From Dongia sedimenti (GTDB taxonomy: Bacteria; Pseudomonadota; Alphaproteobacteria; Dongiales; Dongiaceae): 41,003 bases of DNA. Positions 22,663 through 29,167 of this stretch are shown piece by piece (within the stretch, counting starts at the first letter, position 1; every line of letters begins with the position of its first letter). The stretch covers positions 1-41,003 of the forward strand of contig JAUYVI010000015.1 of the NCBI GenBank assembly GCA_030715195.1, written 5' to 3'. The position numbers and the translations under genes are program-made. The notes under the pieces are model-generated. The model did not search any database and was not told where the DNA came from. It saw nothing but the letters and a program-made list of their open reading frames with translations.

Positions 22663-24437
22663 CAGCGACGTCCCGCGAAAAGCTGCGTCCGCGGATCGGA
22701 TGCAGCGACCGGCAGGCGCCCGCGCGGCGCGGCGATACCCAAACCGGAGTTGTCGTCGCTCACGCCATCATCGGCCGGACCGTAAGCCTCCGCCGCGTAG
22801 GCGCTATCGTCCATCTCGGCGCCGCCACCAGCCTGGGCTTCGGCAATCGCCTCCATGATCGCCTCGACCAGCGAGCTGTCTTCGATCTCGCCAAAGCTGG
22901 CGTAGCCGCTCGCCTGGGCGAAGGCATCGAGGATCTGACCAATCTCCGGCGCCATCTGCGGATCGTTGATCAGGGCCTTGGCCGCCGGCGTGTACGCGGT
23001 TGCCGCCTCGCGGCGCACGACAAGCTCGCCCGGCGTCACCCTGGCAGACACGCCATCGACCACGCCGCGGGGATCGGTGGCCTCCGCCGGCGGATTGTAC
23101 CTGGGGTCCTGCTCCGGTGGCACGGCGTTGCCGCGGTCGATGGGGGCCTCGTCCTGCTCGATATCGCCGATGTCGGCATGCTGGATTTGCGACACGGCGC
23201 GCCGCGGCGGCTCATTCGTCACGGCACCGCCCATGGCATAGGGCTGCTGCTGGGCGTTACGATCACCGTAGCGTCCGGATGGATCAGGCTCGACGCCAAA
23301 CGCCTCCTGGAAGCGCAGGATTGCTCGCTGTTGATCCGGAGTGCGCTGGTCGGCGGGGACGCGAGCGGCATCCTCGCCTTCCTGCTGGACGTTGCCCAAC
23401 ACTACGTTGTCGGCGCGCGTCTGCTGCATCGCCGGAGTGTTGGTCACCGTGCCGCCGGCTTCGAACTTGCCCTCGCTACCGGAGTCACGGCTTTCCGTTC
23501 CGCCCCGCGAACCCCAGGAATCGCTACCCCGCGAACGGCCGCTGCTGGCACCCGATGCGCCGGCACCGCCGCCGGTCTTGGCCGGCGCATTGACGTTGAA
23601 CTGTGGCGCAACGTTCGGAGTTTGCGGGCGTGGTGGAGTGCCAGTCGCACCGCTGCCGGTATTCGCCGGCGCGGCAGCGCGCTGGAAGCCGGTAATGGCA
23701 TTCTGCTGGGTCACGCTCGGAGCCTTGGGCGCGGGCGGCGCGGCGGTGCGTTCCTGCGTGCTGTAGCTCTTGCCCCAAGTGTTCGCGCCAGGATCGGTCG
23801 CGGACCTGGCTGCGTTGAGGGCGGCTTGCGGTGACAGGCCACGCTTGATGCCGGCGTCGTATTCTTCGCTGTATCCCGGTCGGCGATTGGTGTTCGACCG
23901 GAGATCCCACGGATTACCGCGAGCATCTCCGAGCAGAGCGCCGAGCGGATCCGTCGCTTCATCGGGCGCGCCCAACAGATTGGCGGCCGTGGTCGCCGCC
24001 AACCCAGCAATGCCGGTCGGCGAGGTCAACGACAATCCAAGCGCGCCGGCGCGAAGGAAATCGCTTGGGTCGGTAACCTCTCCGGCAAGGCCGACTTCTT
24101 TCGCGCGATTCGCCGCGCGCTCGTCCGCCGAGGTTCCGCCGTCGTTTTGGCCGCCAAGCGATGGTTGAACCGCGCGGAAGCTGGTCTGCTGCTGCGACTG
24201 TTCGACCGGCGGCGCGATCGGGATTCCTGTTTCGCCGCCCGAAAGCGCCGCTTCGGGCGCGTCGCCCGCCAGCGGGTTCGGGTTGGTGCTGATCGTTGAG
24301 CCTGGACTCCACCAACCGGGGTACAGCGAGGTCCGAAAGGCGCTCGATCGAGGAGGGATGAACGGCTGGTCGGCTAGATTGGATCTGTTGCCGCCGTTGA
24401 GGAGGCCGAAATCGGGATCGGTGTCAGCGAGAGCCAT
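22662..24437 (-). CDS. Phage structural-like protein, low complexity, 591 residues
   Basis: The first ~350 residues are Pro/Gly/Ala/Asn-rich and probably disordered (APPAPKAPSVTQQNAITGFQ, GASGASSGRSRGSDSWGSRG). Two GGxVTNxP motifs occur near residues 325 and 402. The C-terminal part has DGVSARVTPGELVVRREAA, which resembles the DGxxAxLxxGEYVxP segment repeated in podoviral tail or internal proteins, followed by an acidic helical domain (MAPEIGQILDAFAQASG). It opens the run of virion-like genes and overlaps the preceding 65-residue gene by 14 bp. Function is unknown. A tail-tip or internal component is the best guess. Confidence 0.6.
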   Translation of the reverse strand: MALADTDPDFGLLNGGNRSNLADQPFIPPRSSAFRTSLYPGWWSPGSTISTNPNPLAGDAPEAALSGGETGIPIAPPVEQSQQQTSFRAVQPSLGGQNDGGTSADERAANRAKEVGLAGEVTDPSDFLRAGALGLSLTSPTGIAGLAATTAANLLGAPDEATDPLGALLGDARGNPWDLRSNTNRRPGYSEEYDAGIKRGLSPQAALNAARSATDPGANTWGKSYSTQERTAAPPAPKAPSVTQQNAITGFQRAAAPANTGSGATGTPPRPQTPNVAPQFNVNAPAKTGGGAGASGASSGRSRGSDSWGSRGGTESRDSGSEGKFEAGGTVTNTPAMQQTRADNVVLGNVQQEGEDAARVPADQRTPDQQRAILRFQEAFGVEPDPSGRYGDRNAQQQPYAMGGAVTNEPPRRAVSQIQHADIGDIEQDEAPIDRGNAVPPEQDPRYNPPAEATDPRGVVDGVSARVTPGELVVRREAATAYTPAAKALINDPQMAPEIGQILDAFAQASGYASFGEIEDSSLVEAIMEAIAEAQAGGGAEMDDSAYAAEAYGPADDGVSDDNSGLGIAAPRGRLPVAASDPRTQLFAGRR

Positions 24438-24621
24438 CGTTGGTTCTTTCGAGCAAGGTGGGCGTGAGAGAGGCCTCTGCGCGCGAAGGCGCCGAAGCAG
24501 GTTCGGGGTGGTTCAAGGTGACGCCATGCCGTCTGAATGCCATGGCAATGCGATCGGCAAGGGATGCCAATCGGGCGAAATTGGTGTCGGCGCGGATGGA
24601 AGGATTCGACGCTCGCGTCAT
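24424..24621 (-). CDS. Small basic hypothetical protein coupled to PrimPol
   Basis: 65 residues (TRASNPSIRADTNFARLASL, ADRIAMAFRRHGVTLNHPEP). The ATG at 24619-24621 overlaps the PrimPol stop as ATGA, and its 3' end overlaps the following 591-residue gene by 14 bp. This coupling is the main evidence that it is real. Another frame in the same stretch lacks it. It may be an adapter between the replication gene and the structural genes, but no domain is seen. Confidence 0.55.
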   Translation of the reverse strand: MTRASNPSIRADTNFARLASLADRIAMAFRRHGVTLNHPEPASAPSRAEASLTPTLLERTNDGSR

Positions 24622-25679
24622 GCCGCAAGACCTGTCGAATTTGATAGGCTATCCTTTATCACCTTCCCCTGCTTCTCCTCGCCCGGCTTGCCGCCCGGCC
24701 GGGGAAGACCCGTCGAAAACGACATGTCTTGCCCGTCGAACCAAGGGACCGCCCACCGGTAAAACGCTGCCCGCCCCGGCGCTGCCGGCTTGGTCCTCCG
24801 GATGATCCCGAGCTCCAGCAGCTTCTTTCGGCCGGATGGAACGAACCGCTGCGGCCATCCGCGCGCCGCGCCGAGACCGTCGGCGATCATGAACTCGGCG
24901 TCATCGCCGTTTTCAGCCGACAGGTATGCCATCAGCGCGAGAGCATCTGGGTCGGCCACGAGGTTGGCCCATTGCGGGCTTTCAACGATCTGATTCATGA
25001 TCCTCTTTCTCCCGCCTCTGTAATTCCAGACGCTTAGGCAAGTCTTGGTGATCTCCTCGTCCGGCAATTCGCCTTCCAGGCGATCCGAGGCCCATGTCCG
25101 GGCGCAGTCGAGGAGGTCATCGAGTGTGTCGCAGCGCGCGACCACACTCTGGCAATGCTGGAAGAGCGCAGTGTTGCGGCGGCCCCGTTCGACGCGGGGT
25201 TTCGCGGCCGCTGCGGCGAGATTCTGCATCGGCGGCACTCGCCTGAGATCGTCCAAGGTGCCGCGCTCGATCTGATAACGCCCCTTCGGGACCACTGAGA
25301 GAGCGGCGACGACGTTGCCGGCGCCAAGGATATCGACGTCCGGCAACGGCCTGATCTGGCGCGGCTCATTGCCGTGCCGATAGTAGAGATGGCGGCCACC
25401 CGACGGCGTGACCACCTGGAAGGGCGTCTCACCGAATCGCGCCTGGATCTCATCGACCAAGCGATCATCGGTGCTATCGATATCGACCACGGTCAACTTG
25501 TTCCGCCGGCCGGCGCAGAACCCGGCGGCCTCGGCGGCGGGAAATTTCATCGCCAACTGACTGGAGCCCTGGGTGCCGACCTTCTCGTATCCTCGGATCG
25601 CCGGGTGTTTGTCGTGGCCGAGCGGATAGAGCGCCACGCCTTGCGTCGAATAGGCCGCCTGCAGCTCTGCGAAAGCCAC
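24618..25679 (-). CDS. Bifunctional DNA primase/polymerase (PrimPol, archaeo-eukaryotic primase fold)
   Basis: 353 residues. The N-terminal PrimPol domain shows the three active-site motifs. These are VVDIDSTDD (D66 and D68, metal ligands), TPSGGRHLYYRH (H97, nucleotide contact) and PDVDILGAGNVVA (D114/D116). The region ALYPLGHDKHPAIRG at the start is also typical. A helical PriCT-like middle (ALFQHCQSVVARCDTLDDLL) and a winged-helix-like C-terminus (RKKLLELGIIRRTKPAA) follow. The enzyme would make primers, or short DNA, for replication of the element. No helicase domain is fused to it and none is encoded in the window. It starts 3 bp after the preceding stop. Confidence 0.85.
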   Translation of the reverse strand: MAFAELQAAYSTQGVALYPLGHDKHPAIRGYEKVGTQGSSQLAMKFPAAEAAGFCAGRRNKLTVVDIDSTDDRLVDEIQARFGETPFQVVTPSGGRHLYYRHGNEPRQIRPLPDVDILGAGNVVAALSVVPKGRYQIERGTLDDLRRVPPMQNLAAAAAKPRVERGRRNTALFQHCQSVVARCDTLDDLLDCARTWASDRLEGELPDEEITKTCLSVWNYRGGRKRIMNQIVESPQWANLVADPDALALMAYLSAENGDDAEFMIADGLGAARGWPQRFVPSGRKKLLELGIIRRTKPAAPGRAAFYRWAVPWFDGQDMSFSTGLPRPGGKPGEEKQGKVIKDSLSNSTGLAA

Positions 25680-25682
25680 GGC

Positions 25683-26033
25683 CTACTTCCCCATGCCAGC
25701 CAGGCTATCGTGGATGGCGTGCCAGCAGTTCTCGTCTATCTGGTCGGCCAGGCTCCTGATGAGGTCCGTGATGGTGTTTTCGTTGAACACCAGGCATGGG
25801 TCCTCGTCTTGATCCCAGCTTCGCTCCTGGCGGATCACCACCTGACCCGTGGGACTGCGGTAGACCGCCGTGCGCGGCTGCTCCTGGCAGACGATCGAAT
25901 CCGCATCGGAGCGCCAGTCAAAATCGCTTGAGGGCACCTTTGCGGTGTCGCGCTGAGAGGCAAGATCTGCTCCGGGCGCCGACGTACACTCGCTCGCCGT
26001 CTTTACCGCATCGGGCCTGAACATATCGTTCAT
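25683..26033 (-). CDS. Hypothetical protein upstream of PrimPol
   Basis: 116 residues from ATG 26031-26033, preceded by AGAGGG at 7-nt spacing and overlapping the preceding stop by 4 bp. The longer frame to 26186 is Arg-rich shadow sequence. A Ser/Ala-rich N-terminus is followed by a strand-rich core (QEQPRTAVYRSPTGQVVIRQ, ERSWDQDEDPCLVFNENTIT) and a helix (LIRSLADQIDENCWHAIHDS). No family was recognised. Its tight coupling to PrimPol suggests a replication accessory role. Confidence 0.6.
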   Translation of the reverse strand: MNDMFRPDAVKTASECTSAPGADLASQRDTAKVPSSDFDWRSDADSIVCQEQPRTAVYRSPTGQVVIRQERSWDQDEDPCLVFNENTITDLIRSLADQIDENCWHAIHDSLAGMGK

Positions 26034-26242
26034 GCTGCGACCCTCTGCAGCTGGCGCGCGACCGCAAAAATCCGGTCGGCGAGATCTTCGCGCTCGATGA
26101 GAATTTGCTCTGGATTGGCGCGGCGATTTCCGCCGATTTTCAGTAGTCGCATGCCGATCGATTGAAGCTCCTCGGCGGGGAGGCAAAATTTACTGTTGAC
26201 TTGGGCGGATCTAACGACTAATTCTCTGGTTGTTCCAAGCAC
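26030..26242 (-). CDS. Small hypothetical protein with GTG start
   Basis: Up to 70 residues from GTG 26240-26242, ending in a 4-bp overlap with the next gene. The core (LPAEELQSIGMRLLKIGGNR, EREDLADRIFAVARQLQRV) is helical and charged. A start at the internal ATG (26153-26155) would leave only 41 residues and has GAGGAG upstream at rather long spacing. The start is uncertain because a 13-codon frame overlaps the beginning. No family was recognised. Confidence 0.45.
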   Translation of the reverse strand: MLGTTRELVVRSAQVNSKFCLPAEELQSIGMRLLKIGGNRRANPEQILIEREDLADRIFAVARQLQRVAA

Positions 26243-26259
26243 GAAAAGAGCCCTTTCAT
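26218..26259 (-). other. 13-codon leader-type ORF overlapping the next start
   Basis: ATG at 26257-26259, preceded by GGAG at about 7 nt, encodes MKGLFSCLEQPEN and stops at TAG 26218-26220. It overlaps the GTG start at 26242 in another frame. It lies between the mid-operon terminator hairpin and the replication genes. A leader peptide with a regulatory role is possible, but so is chance. Confidence 0.3.
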
Positions 26260-26326
26260 GGGTTTCTCCGAGATCGTTGCGGGAACCCCGGCCTGGCAGC
26301 CGAGGTGGTGGTGATCAAGAAATCGA

Positions 26327-26355
26327 GGGCCTGAGCTCAACGCTCGGGCCCTTTT
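26327..26355. terminator. Intrinsic-terminator-like hairpin inside the operon
   Basis: GGGCCTGAGC (26327-26336) pairs with GCTCGGGCCC (26342-26351) through ten pairs, one of them a G-U, around a TCAAC loop. The plus-strand tail is TTTTGC. The minus-strand tail (TCGATTTCTTG) is weaker. The hairpin follows immediately after the stop of the DUF3102 gene, so on the minus strand it could limit read-through from the first two genes into the rest. Confidence 0.55.
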
Positions 26356-26356
26356 G

Positions 26357-27010
26357 CTATTCAGCGGCCTTTTTCGCAGGAGTGGAGGCGAGTGCCTCAA
26401 GATTGCGGTAGAGCGCAGAACCTTCATCGCCGGCGGCCTTCATCATCCGCAGCAACGCCGGAACGCTCCCCTTCATCACAGCGAAGATCATGAAGGCAGC
26501 CTGTGCTGCCTGAGCGTCGGCCTTCGGGTCCAATGGCGCTGGTTTGGGTGGCGGCTGCAGCTCTGCGCGCCGTCTCTGGGTCGGTGCACGCTCGCGAGCG
26601 GCGTCCATCATCTCCTGGATAGCCTTCGGCGACATCGATTCCCCGGCTCGCACCTTCGCCTCAACGGCTTCGACAATCTCGGGCGGAGTGGCCGGCGCGG
26701 ATAGGAGATAGATCGCCGTTGGCTTCAAATTCGACAGGATGTCGGCGCGACCCTCAGCCCATCGGGCAGCGTTCATGAAACGCTGGGCCTGTTTGTCACT
26801 CCACGCAAACTCGGTTTCAACCCAGGGAAGGAAGCGACCATGCCCCAGCAGTTCCTTGACTGTGAGGAGGTCTTGCCCAACCAGCACGATGGCGGTGCTG
26901 GAATTGTAACGGATGCGTTGCGCTGCCTCTCGGACACCGCCCGCGACCTCCTCGTCCAGGTCGCCATAGTCGAAGGCGCCGCATGGCGCGATGATTTCCG
27001 CTCCAGGCAT
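26357..27010 (-). CDS. DUF3102 family protein
   Basis: 217 residues. The N-terminal ~100 residues match the DUF3102 plan found in phages and plasmids. They contain IVLVGQDLLTVKELLGHGRF, then LPWVETEFAWSDKQAQRFMN, which gives the family's ...KxxLxHGxFxxWxxxEFxxSxxxAxRFM pattern. The C-terminal half is a helical tail rich in Ala, Lys and Pro (AAFMIFAVMKGSVPALLRMM). Members are often near replication or partition genes and are thought to bind DNA, but the function is not established. It follows the HTH gene by 3 bp and ends at a terminator-like hairpin. Confidence 0.75.
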   Translation of the reverse strand: MPGAEIIAPCGAFDYGDLDEEVAGGVREAAQRIRYNSSTAIVLVGQDLLTVKELLGHGRFLPWVETEFAWSDKQAQRFMNAARWAEGRADILSNLKPTAIYLLSAPATPPEIVEAVEAKVRAGESMSPKAIQEMMDAARERAPTQRRRAELQPPPKPAPLDPKADAQAAQAAFMIFAVMKGSVPALLRMMKAAGDEGSALYRNLEALASTPAKKAAE

Positions 27011-27013
27011 TGC

Positions 27014-27355
27014 CTACTCCGCTGCCGGCTGATTGGCTGACTGGCTGGGAAGGTACTGGCCGGCTTCGGCAAAACGGACGTCCTTAAGTGTCCTGCTCTT
27101 GCGTGCCGAGGGCTTCAGCACCACTGGGTCCAACGCATCAAGATACTCATTGAGATCGCTCAAAAAAATGATGCGCTTCGCCCGCATGTGGTAGGCGCGA
27201 AGCTTGCCGTCAGCGATCTCGCGCTCGAGCGTTCGAATGGAGTTTCCAGTGATCTCCGCAGCGGTTTCGATGTAAACGAAACCACGCATGCCCTTCTGCG
27301 CTTCCTCCGCCGGCAAGGCGACGGGGGGTCGCTCGGGATGGCTCATCGCATTCAT
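27014..27355 (-). CDS. Excisionase-type helix-turn-helix protein, first gene of the long operon
   Basis: 113 residues. Residues 26-75 (FVYIETAAEITGNSIRTLER, then REIADGKLRAYHMRAKRIIF) form a winged HTH of the excisionase/MerR type: T-A-A-E-I-T-G turn, recognition helix, and wing with R-A-K-R-I. ATG 27353-27355 has AGGAGA at 8 nt. It is the first gene after a good promoter (27489-27517) and a hairpin in the leader, so it probably controls expression of the operon or excision of the element. The tail is Ser/Gln-rich. Confidence 0.7.
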   Translation of the reverse strand: MNAMSHPERPPVALPAEEAQKGMRGFVYIETAAEITGNSIRTLEREIADGKLRAYHMRAKRIIFLSDLNEYLDALDPVVLKPSARKSRTLKDVRFAEAGQYLPSQSANQPAAE

Positions 27356-27419
27356 ATGCGGAATCTCCTTGGGTTGGCGCCCGCTTCGACGGGCCCAATG
27401 GGTCAGGTTTTAAAAGTCA

Positions 27420-27451
27420 GAAATGCAAAAGCCGCCCCGGATGGGACGGCT
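27420..27451 (-). terminator. Leader hairpin, putative attenuator
   Basis: On the minus strand AGCCGTCCC (27443-27451), loop ATCC, then GGGGCGGCT (27430-27438), followed by TTTGCATTTC. The stem has nine pairs with one mismatch. It lies between the promoter at 27489-27517 and the first gene at 27355, so a transcript must pass it to reach the operon. Confidence 0.6.
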
Positions 27452-27488
27452 CAGTTTGATTTAGGCATGCGTAATCGGCTTGAGAAAC

Positions 27489-27517
27489 GATGTAGTGGCT
27501 GGGTGCGCCTCTGTCAA
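27489..27517 (-). promoter_or_regulatory. Putative promoter of the minus-strand operon
   Basis: A perfect -35 TTGACA (27512-27517 on the minus strand), 17 bp, then TACATC (27489-27494), a weak -10. The expected start near 27482 would give a leader of about 125 nt containing the hairpin at 27430-27451. Confidence 0.5.
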
Positions 27518-27658
27518 CACTCAAACGACCAGGAACGACAAGGACAGCCTGCGACCGCCCGTCGCACCGGAAGCTTGCAGCTGTGAAATGTAGCGCGCAC
27601 CATCGCTCGGTGAATCAAAACGGGGACAGCCCGTGACGGGCGATGTGGAGAACCGCAA

Positions 27659-28366
27659 ATGAGGGTGAATTTTAGCGATGACGAATGGCTGCGCTCGAAG
27701 GCACTCACCAGCGTCGTGGCCGTGCCAGTTGGTTTTGGGCTTGCTGTAGGCATTGCATTCGTTGCATTCAACTTCGGAGCTCTACGCGTCAGTTTGATTG
27801 GCCAGAATTGGGGCACATCGCTACCGGCTTGGGTGCAGGCGGTCGGATCGATCGGTGCCATTGTGGCGGCTTGGTTCTTGAGCAATCAACAGCACCAGCG
27901 TGAGGTGCGGGCCGTTCATACCGCAGCGAGTTTCGAAATCGCAGTACAGCTTCAGCAGTGGGAACAGTCGATCCAGTCGGTTATTTCCGAACAGTTGCGC
28001 CGCCGTACAAGTAGCGGAACATGGGGCCGAAACATATGGGAAGTCCCAGAGTTCCGGTTCGAATCTCGTCTCGAACGGATAGCAATGCTTCCCCCAGGAC
28101 ACGCTAAGCTTGCCTTTAGGTTGGTGAAGCAAAGGCAGGCTGCGGCCCACGAAGCGCGGCTCCAACTCGACACTGCTGTCCCCGGCAATGCAATCTTATT
28201 CACGTGGTCCTCGCTCAAAACGATCTACCCTGAAGCCATTTCACTTTGCCAAGAGCTAGAGCGATCCGTCGGCTGGGAATTGACCCCGGTTAGCGAGCGC
28301 GCAACCGCCAGAATAGGCTTCCTGGCGGCAGCAGATTGGACCGAGGAGAGCCGCCCAAGCTCCTAA
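27659..28366 (+). CDS. Two-helix membrane protein of unknown function
   Basis: 235 residues. Two hydrophobic segments (about residues 18-40, VVAVPVGFGLAVGIAFVAFN; about 55-75, LPAWVQAVGSIGAIVAAWFL) are followed by a helical cytoplasmic region (ASFEIAVQLQQWEQSIQSVI). GGAG precedes ATG 27659. It is transcribed opposite to the operon and alone. No family was recognised; the second helix plus coiled-coil start (SNQQHQREVRAVH) is common in small anchored phage or host sensor proteins. A cargo role such as superinfection exclusion is a guess. Its 3' end runs opposite the open frame of the ParB-like remnant. Confidence 0.55.
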   Translation: MRVNFSDDEWLRSKALTSVVAVPVGFGLAVGIAFVAFNFGALRVSLIGQNWGTSLPAWVQAVGSIGAIVAAWFLSNQQHQREVRAVHTAASFEIAVQLQQWEQSIQSVISEQLRRRTSSGTWGRNIWEVPEFRFESRLERIAMLPPGHAKLAFRLVKQRQAAAHEARLQLDTAVPGNAILFTWSSLKTIYPEAISLCQELERSVGWELTPVSERATARIGFLAAADWTEESRPSS

Positions 28367-28389
28367 GCGGCTCTGGCGCACCGCACTCG

Positions 28390-28618
28390 CCGACAGCACT
28401 CCAACGCGCCTCTCCATCTCGGTGCCGGCGATGGCGTCAAGGACGGACTGGTCGATCTTCTCTCCGCGCCGGACTTCGCGCCGGATCGTGCGCTCGTCGA
28501 TGCCGGACTTGGCGGCGGTGTCGGAGGCGAAGTCGGCTGGCTTCAAGTGGCCAATTTGTCCGTTTGATTTTCGGTCGCCGCCGTGGCCCGTCTCCGGATA
28601 CTTCTCCAGATAGAGTTC
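28390..28618 (-). pseudogene. ParB-like protein remnant (central region)
   Basis: The frame, open from an in-frame TAG at 28619-28621, reads LYLEKYPETGHGGDRKSNGQ, then FASDTAAKSGIDERTIRREV, then GEKIDQSVLDAIAGTEMERR. This is the region after the nuclease-like domain of ParB-type plasmid/phage proteins (the HGGxRKS, DTAxKxGxxERTIRR and IAGT signatures). The N-terminal ParB nuclease domain and the C-terminus are absent. After MERRVGVLSA the frame continues to 28256 without resemblance, and it runs antisense to the membrane-protein gene. It is a decayed fragment, perhaps from an earlier element. Confidence 0.65.
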
Positions 28619-28969
28619 CTACCGCCGGCCGAAGCCGACGCCATCCTTGACCGCGCCGAGCGCGAAGGCCTGAGCAAGGACAAGGTCCGCGCCATCACGT
28701 ACCCGGGCAATGACATTGCTCCCAATGGGTCACGGGGCACGTTCTGCGTTTCGCTTTATGGCGACTGGACTTAGTTCAGCTCGCGGTGAATTGATGGTCG
28801 CGTGCTGGAGGCGTCGCTGGCCTCGGCGGTCTTTCATGCAATTCGGAATTGTCCAGTTTGCATTGGTCCCCGCGACCTGGAGCCGTCACCATGCGATTGC
28901 GGCATAGGCGCTCAATGCGTCGCCGCCGGATTTCCCGCAAGCCGGCCTAGCCCCTGGTGAACCTCGATC
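28619..28969. other. Stretch without a supported gene
   Basis: A frame on the plus strand (28583-28774, GTG start) has no ribosome binding site and overlaps the ParB-like remnant, so I do not call it. From 28775 to 28969 I see no gene, hairpin or repeat that I can support. The stretch probably contains the promoter of the 28970 gene and the integrase. Confidence 0.4.
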
Positions 28970-29164
28970 ATGGGCGATCCAAAATCTGCCTCGATCCTGC
29001 TTTATCGGGATCGAGCGGGCGTGCGTCTTCCCCAATCAGGACACTCGCTCAAACGGGTGCGCAGCGATCCGCCCCAGCCAGTGATCCTCCAGCTTGCCAG
29101 CCTGCTTGCCAAAATCGAGCATGCGGAAGCAAAATCCCGTGCTGGCGAGTCAGGGGGTGGGTGA
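28970..29164 (+). CDS. Small hypothetical protein upstream of the integrase
   Basis: 64 residues (GDPKSASILLYRDRAGVRLP, HSLKRVRSDPPQPVILQLAS, LLAKIEHAEAKSRAG), basic, ending 3 bp before the integrase ATG, so the two are surely co-transcribed if both are real. No strong ribosome binding site precedes ATG 28970. Small basic proteins beside serine integrases can be recombination directionality factors, but nothing in the sequence proves that. No family was recognised. Confidence 0.55.
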   Translation: MGDPKSASILLYRDRAGVRLPQSGHSLKRVRSDPPQPVILQLASLLAKIEHAEAKSRAGESGGG

Positions 29165-29167
29165 CAG

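Noticed and set aside
28040-28070. GGTTCGAATC-like sequence resembling a tRNA T arm (possible second att copy)
   Set aside because: Only about ten bases match, the orientation is wrong for an att duplicate, and no acceptor stem or T-stem partner flanks it.
28583-28774. 63-codon plus-strand frame with GTG start
   Set aside because: Overlaps the ParB-like remnant on the other strand and has no ribosome binding site or family resemblance.
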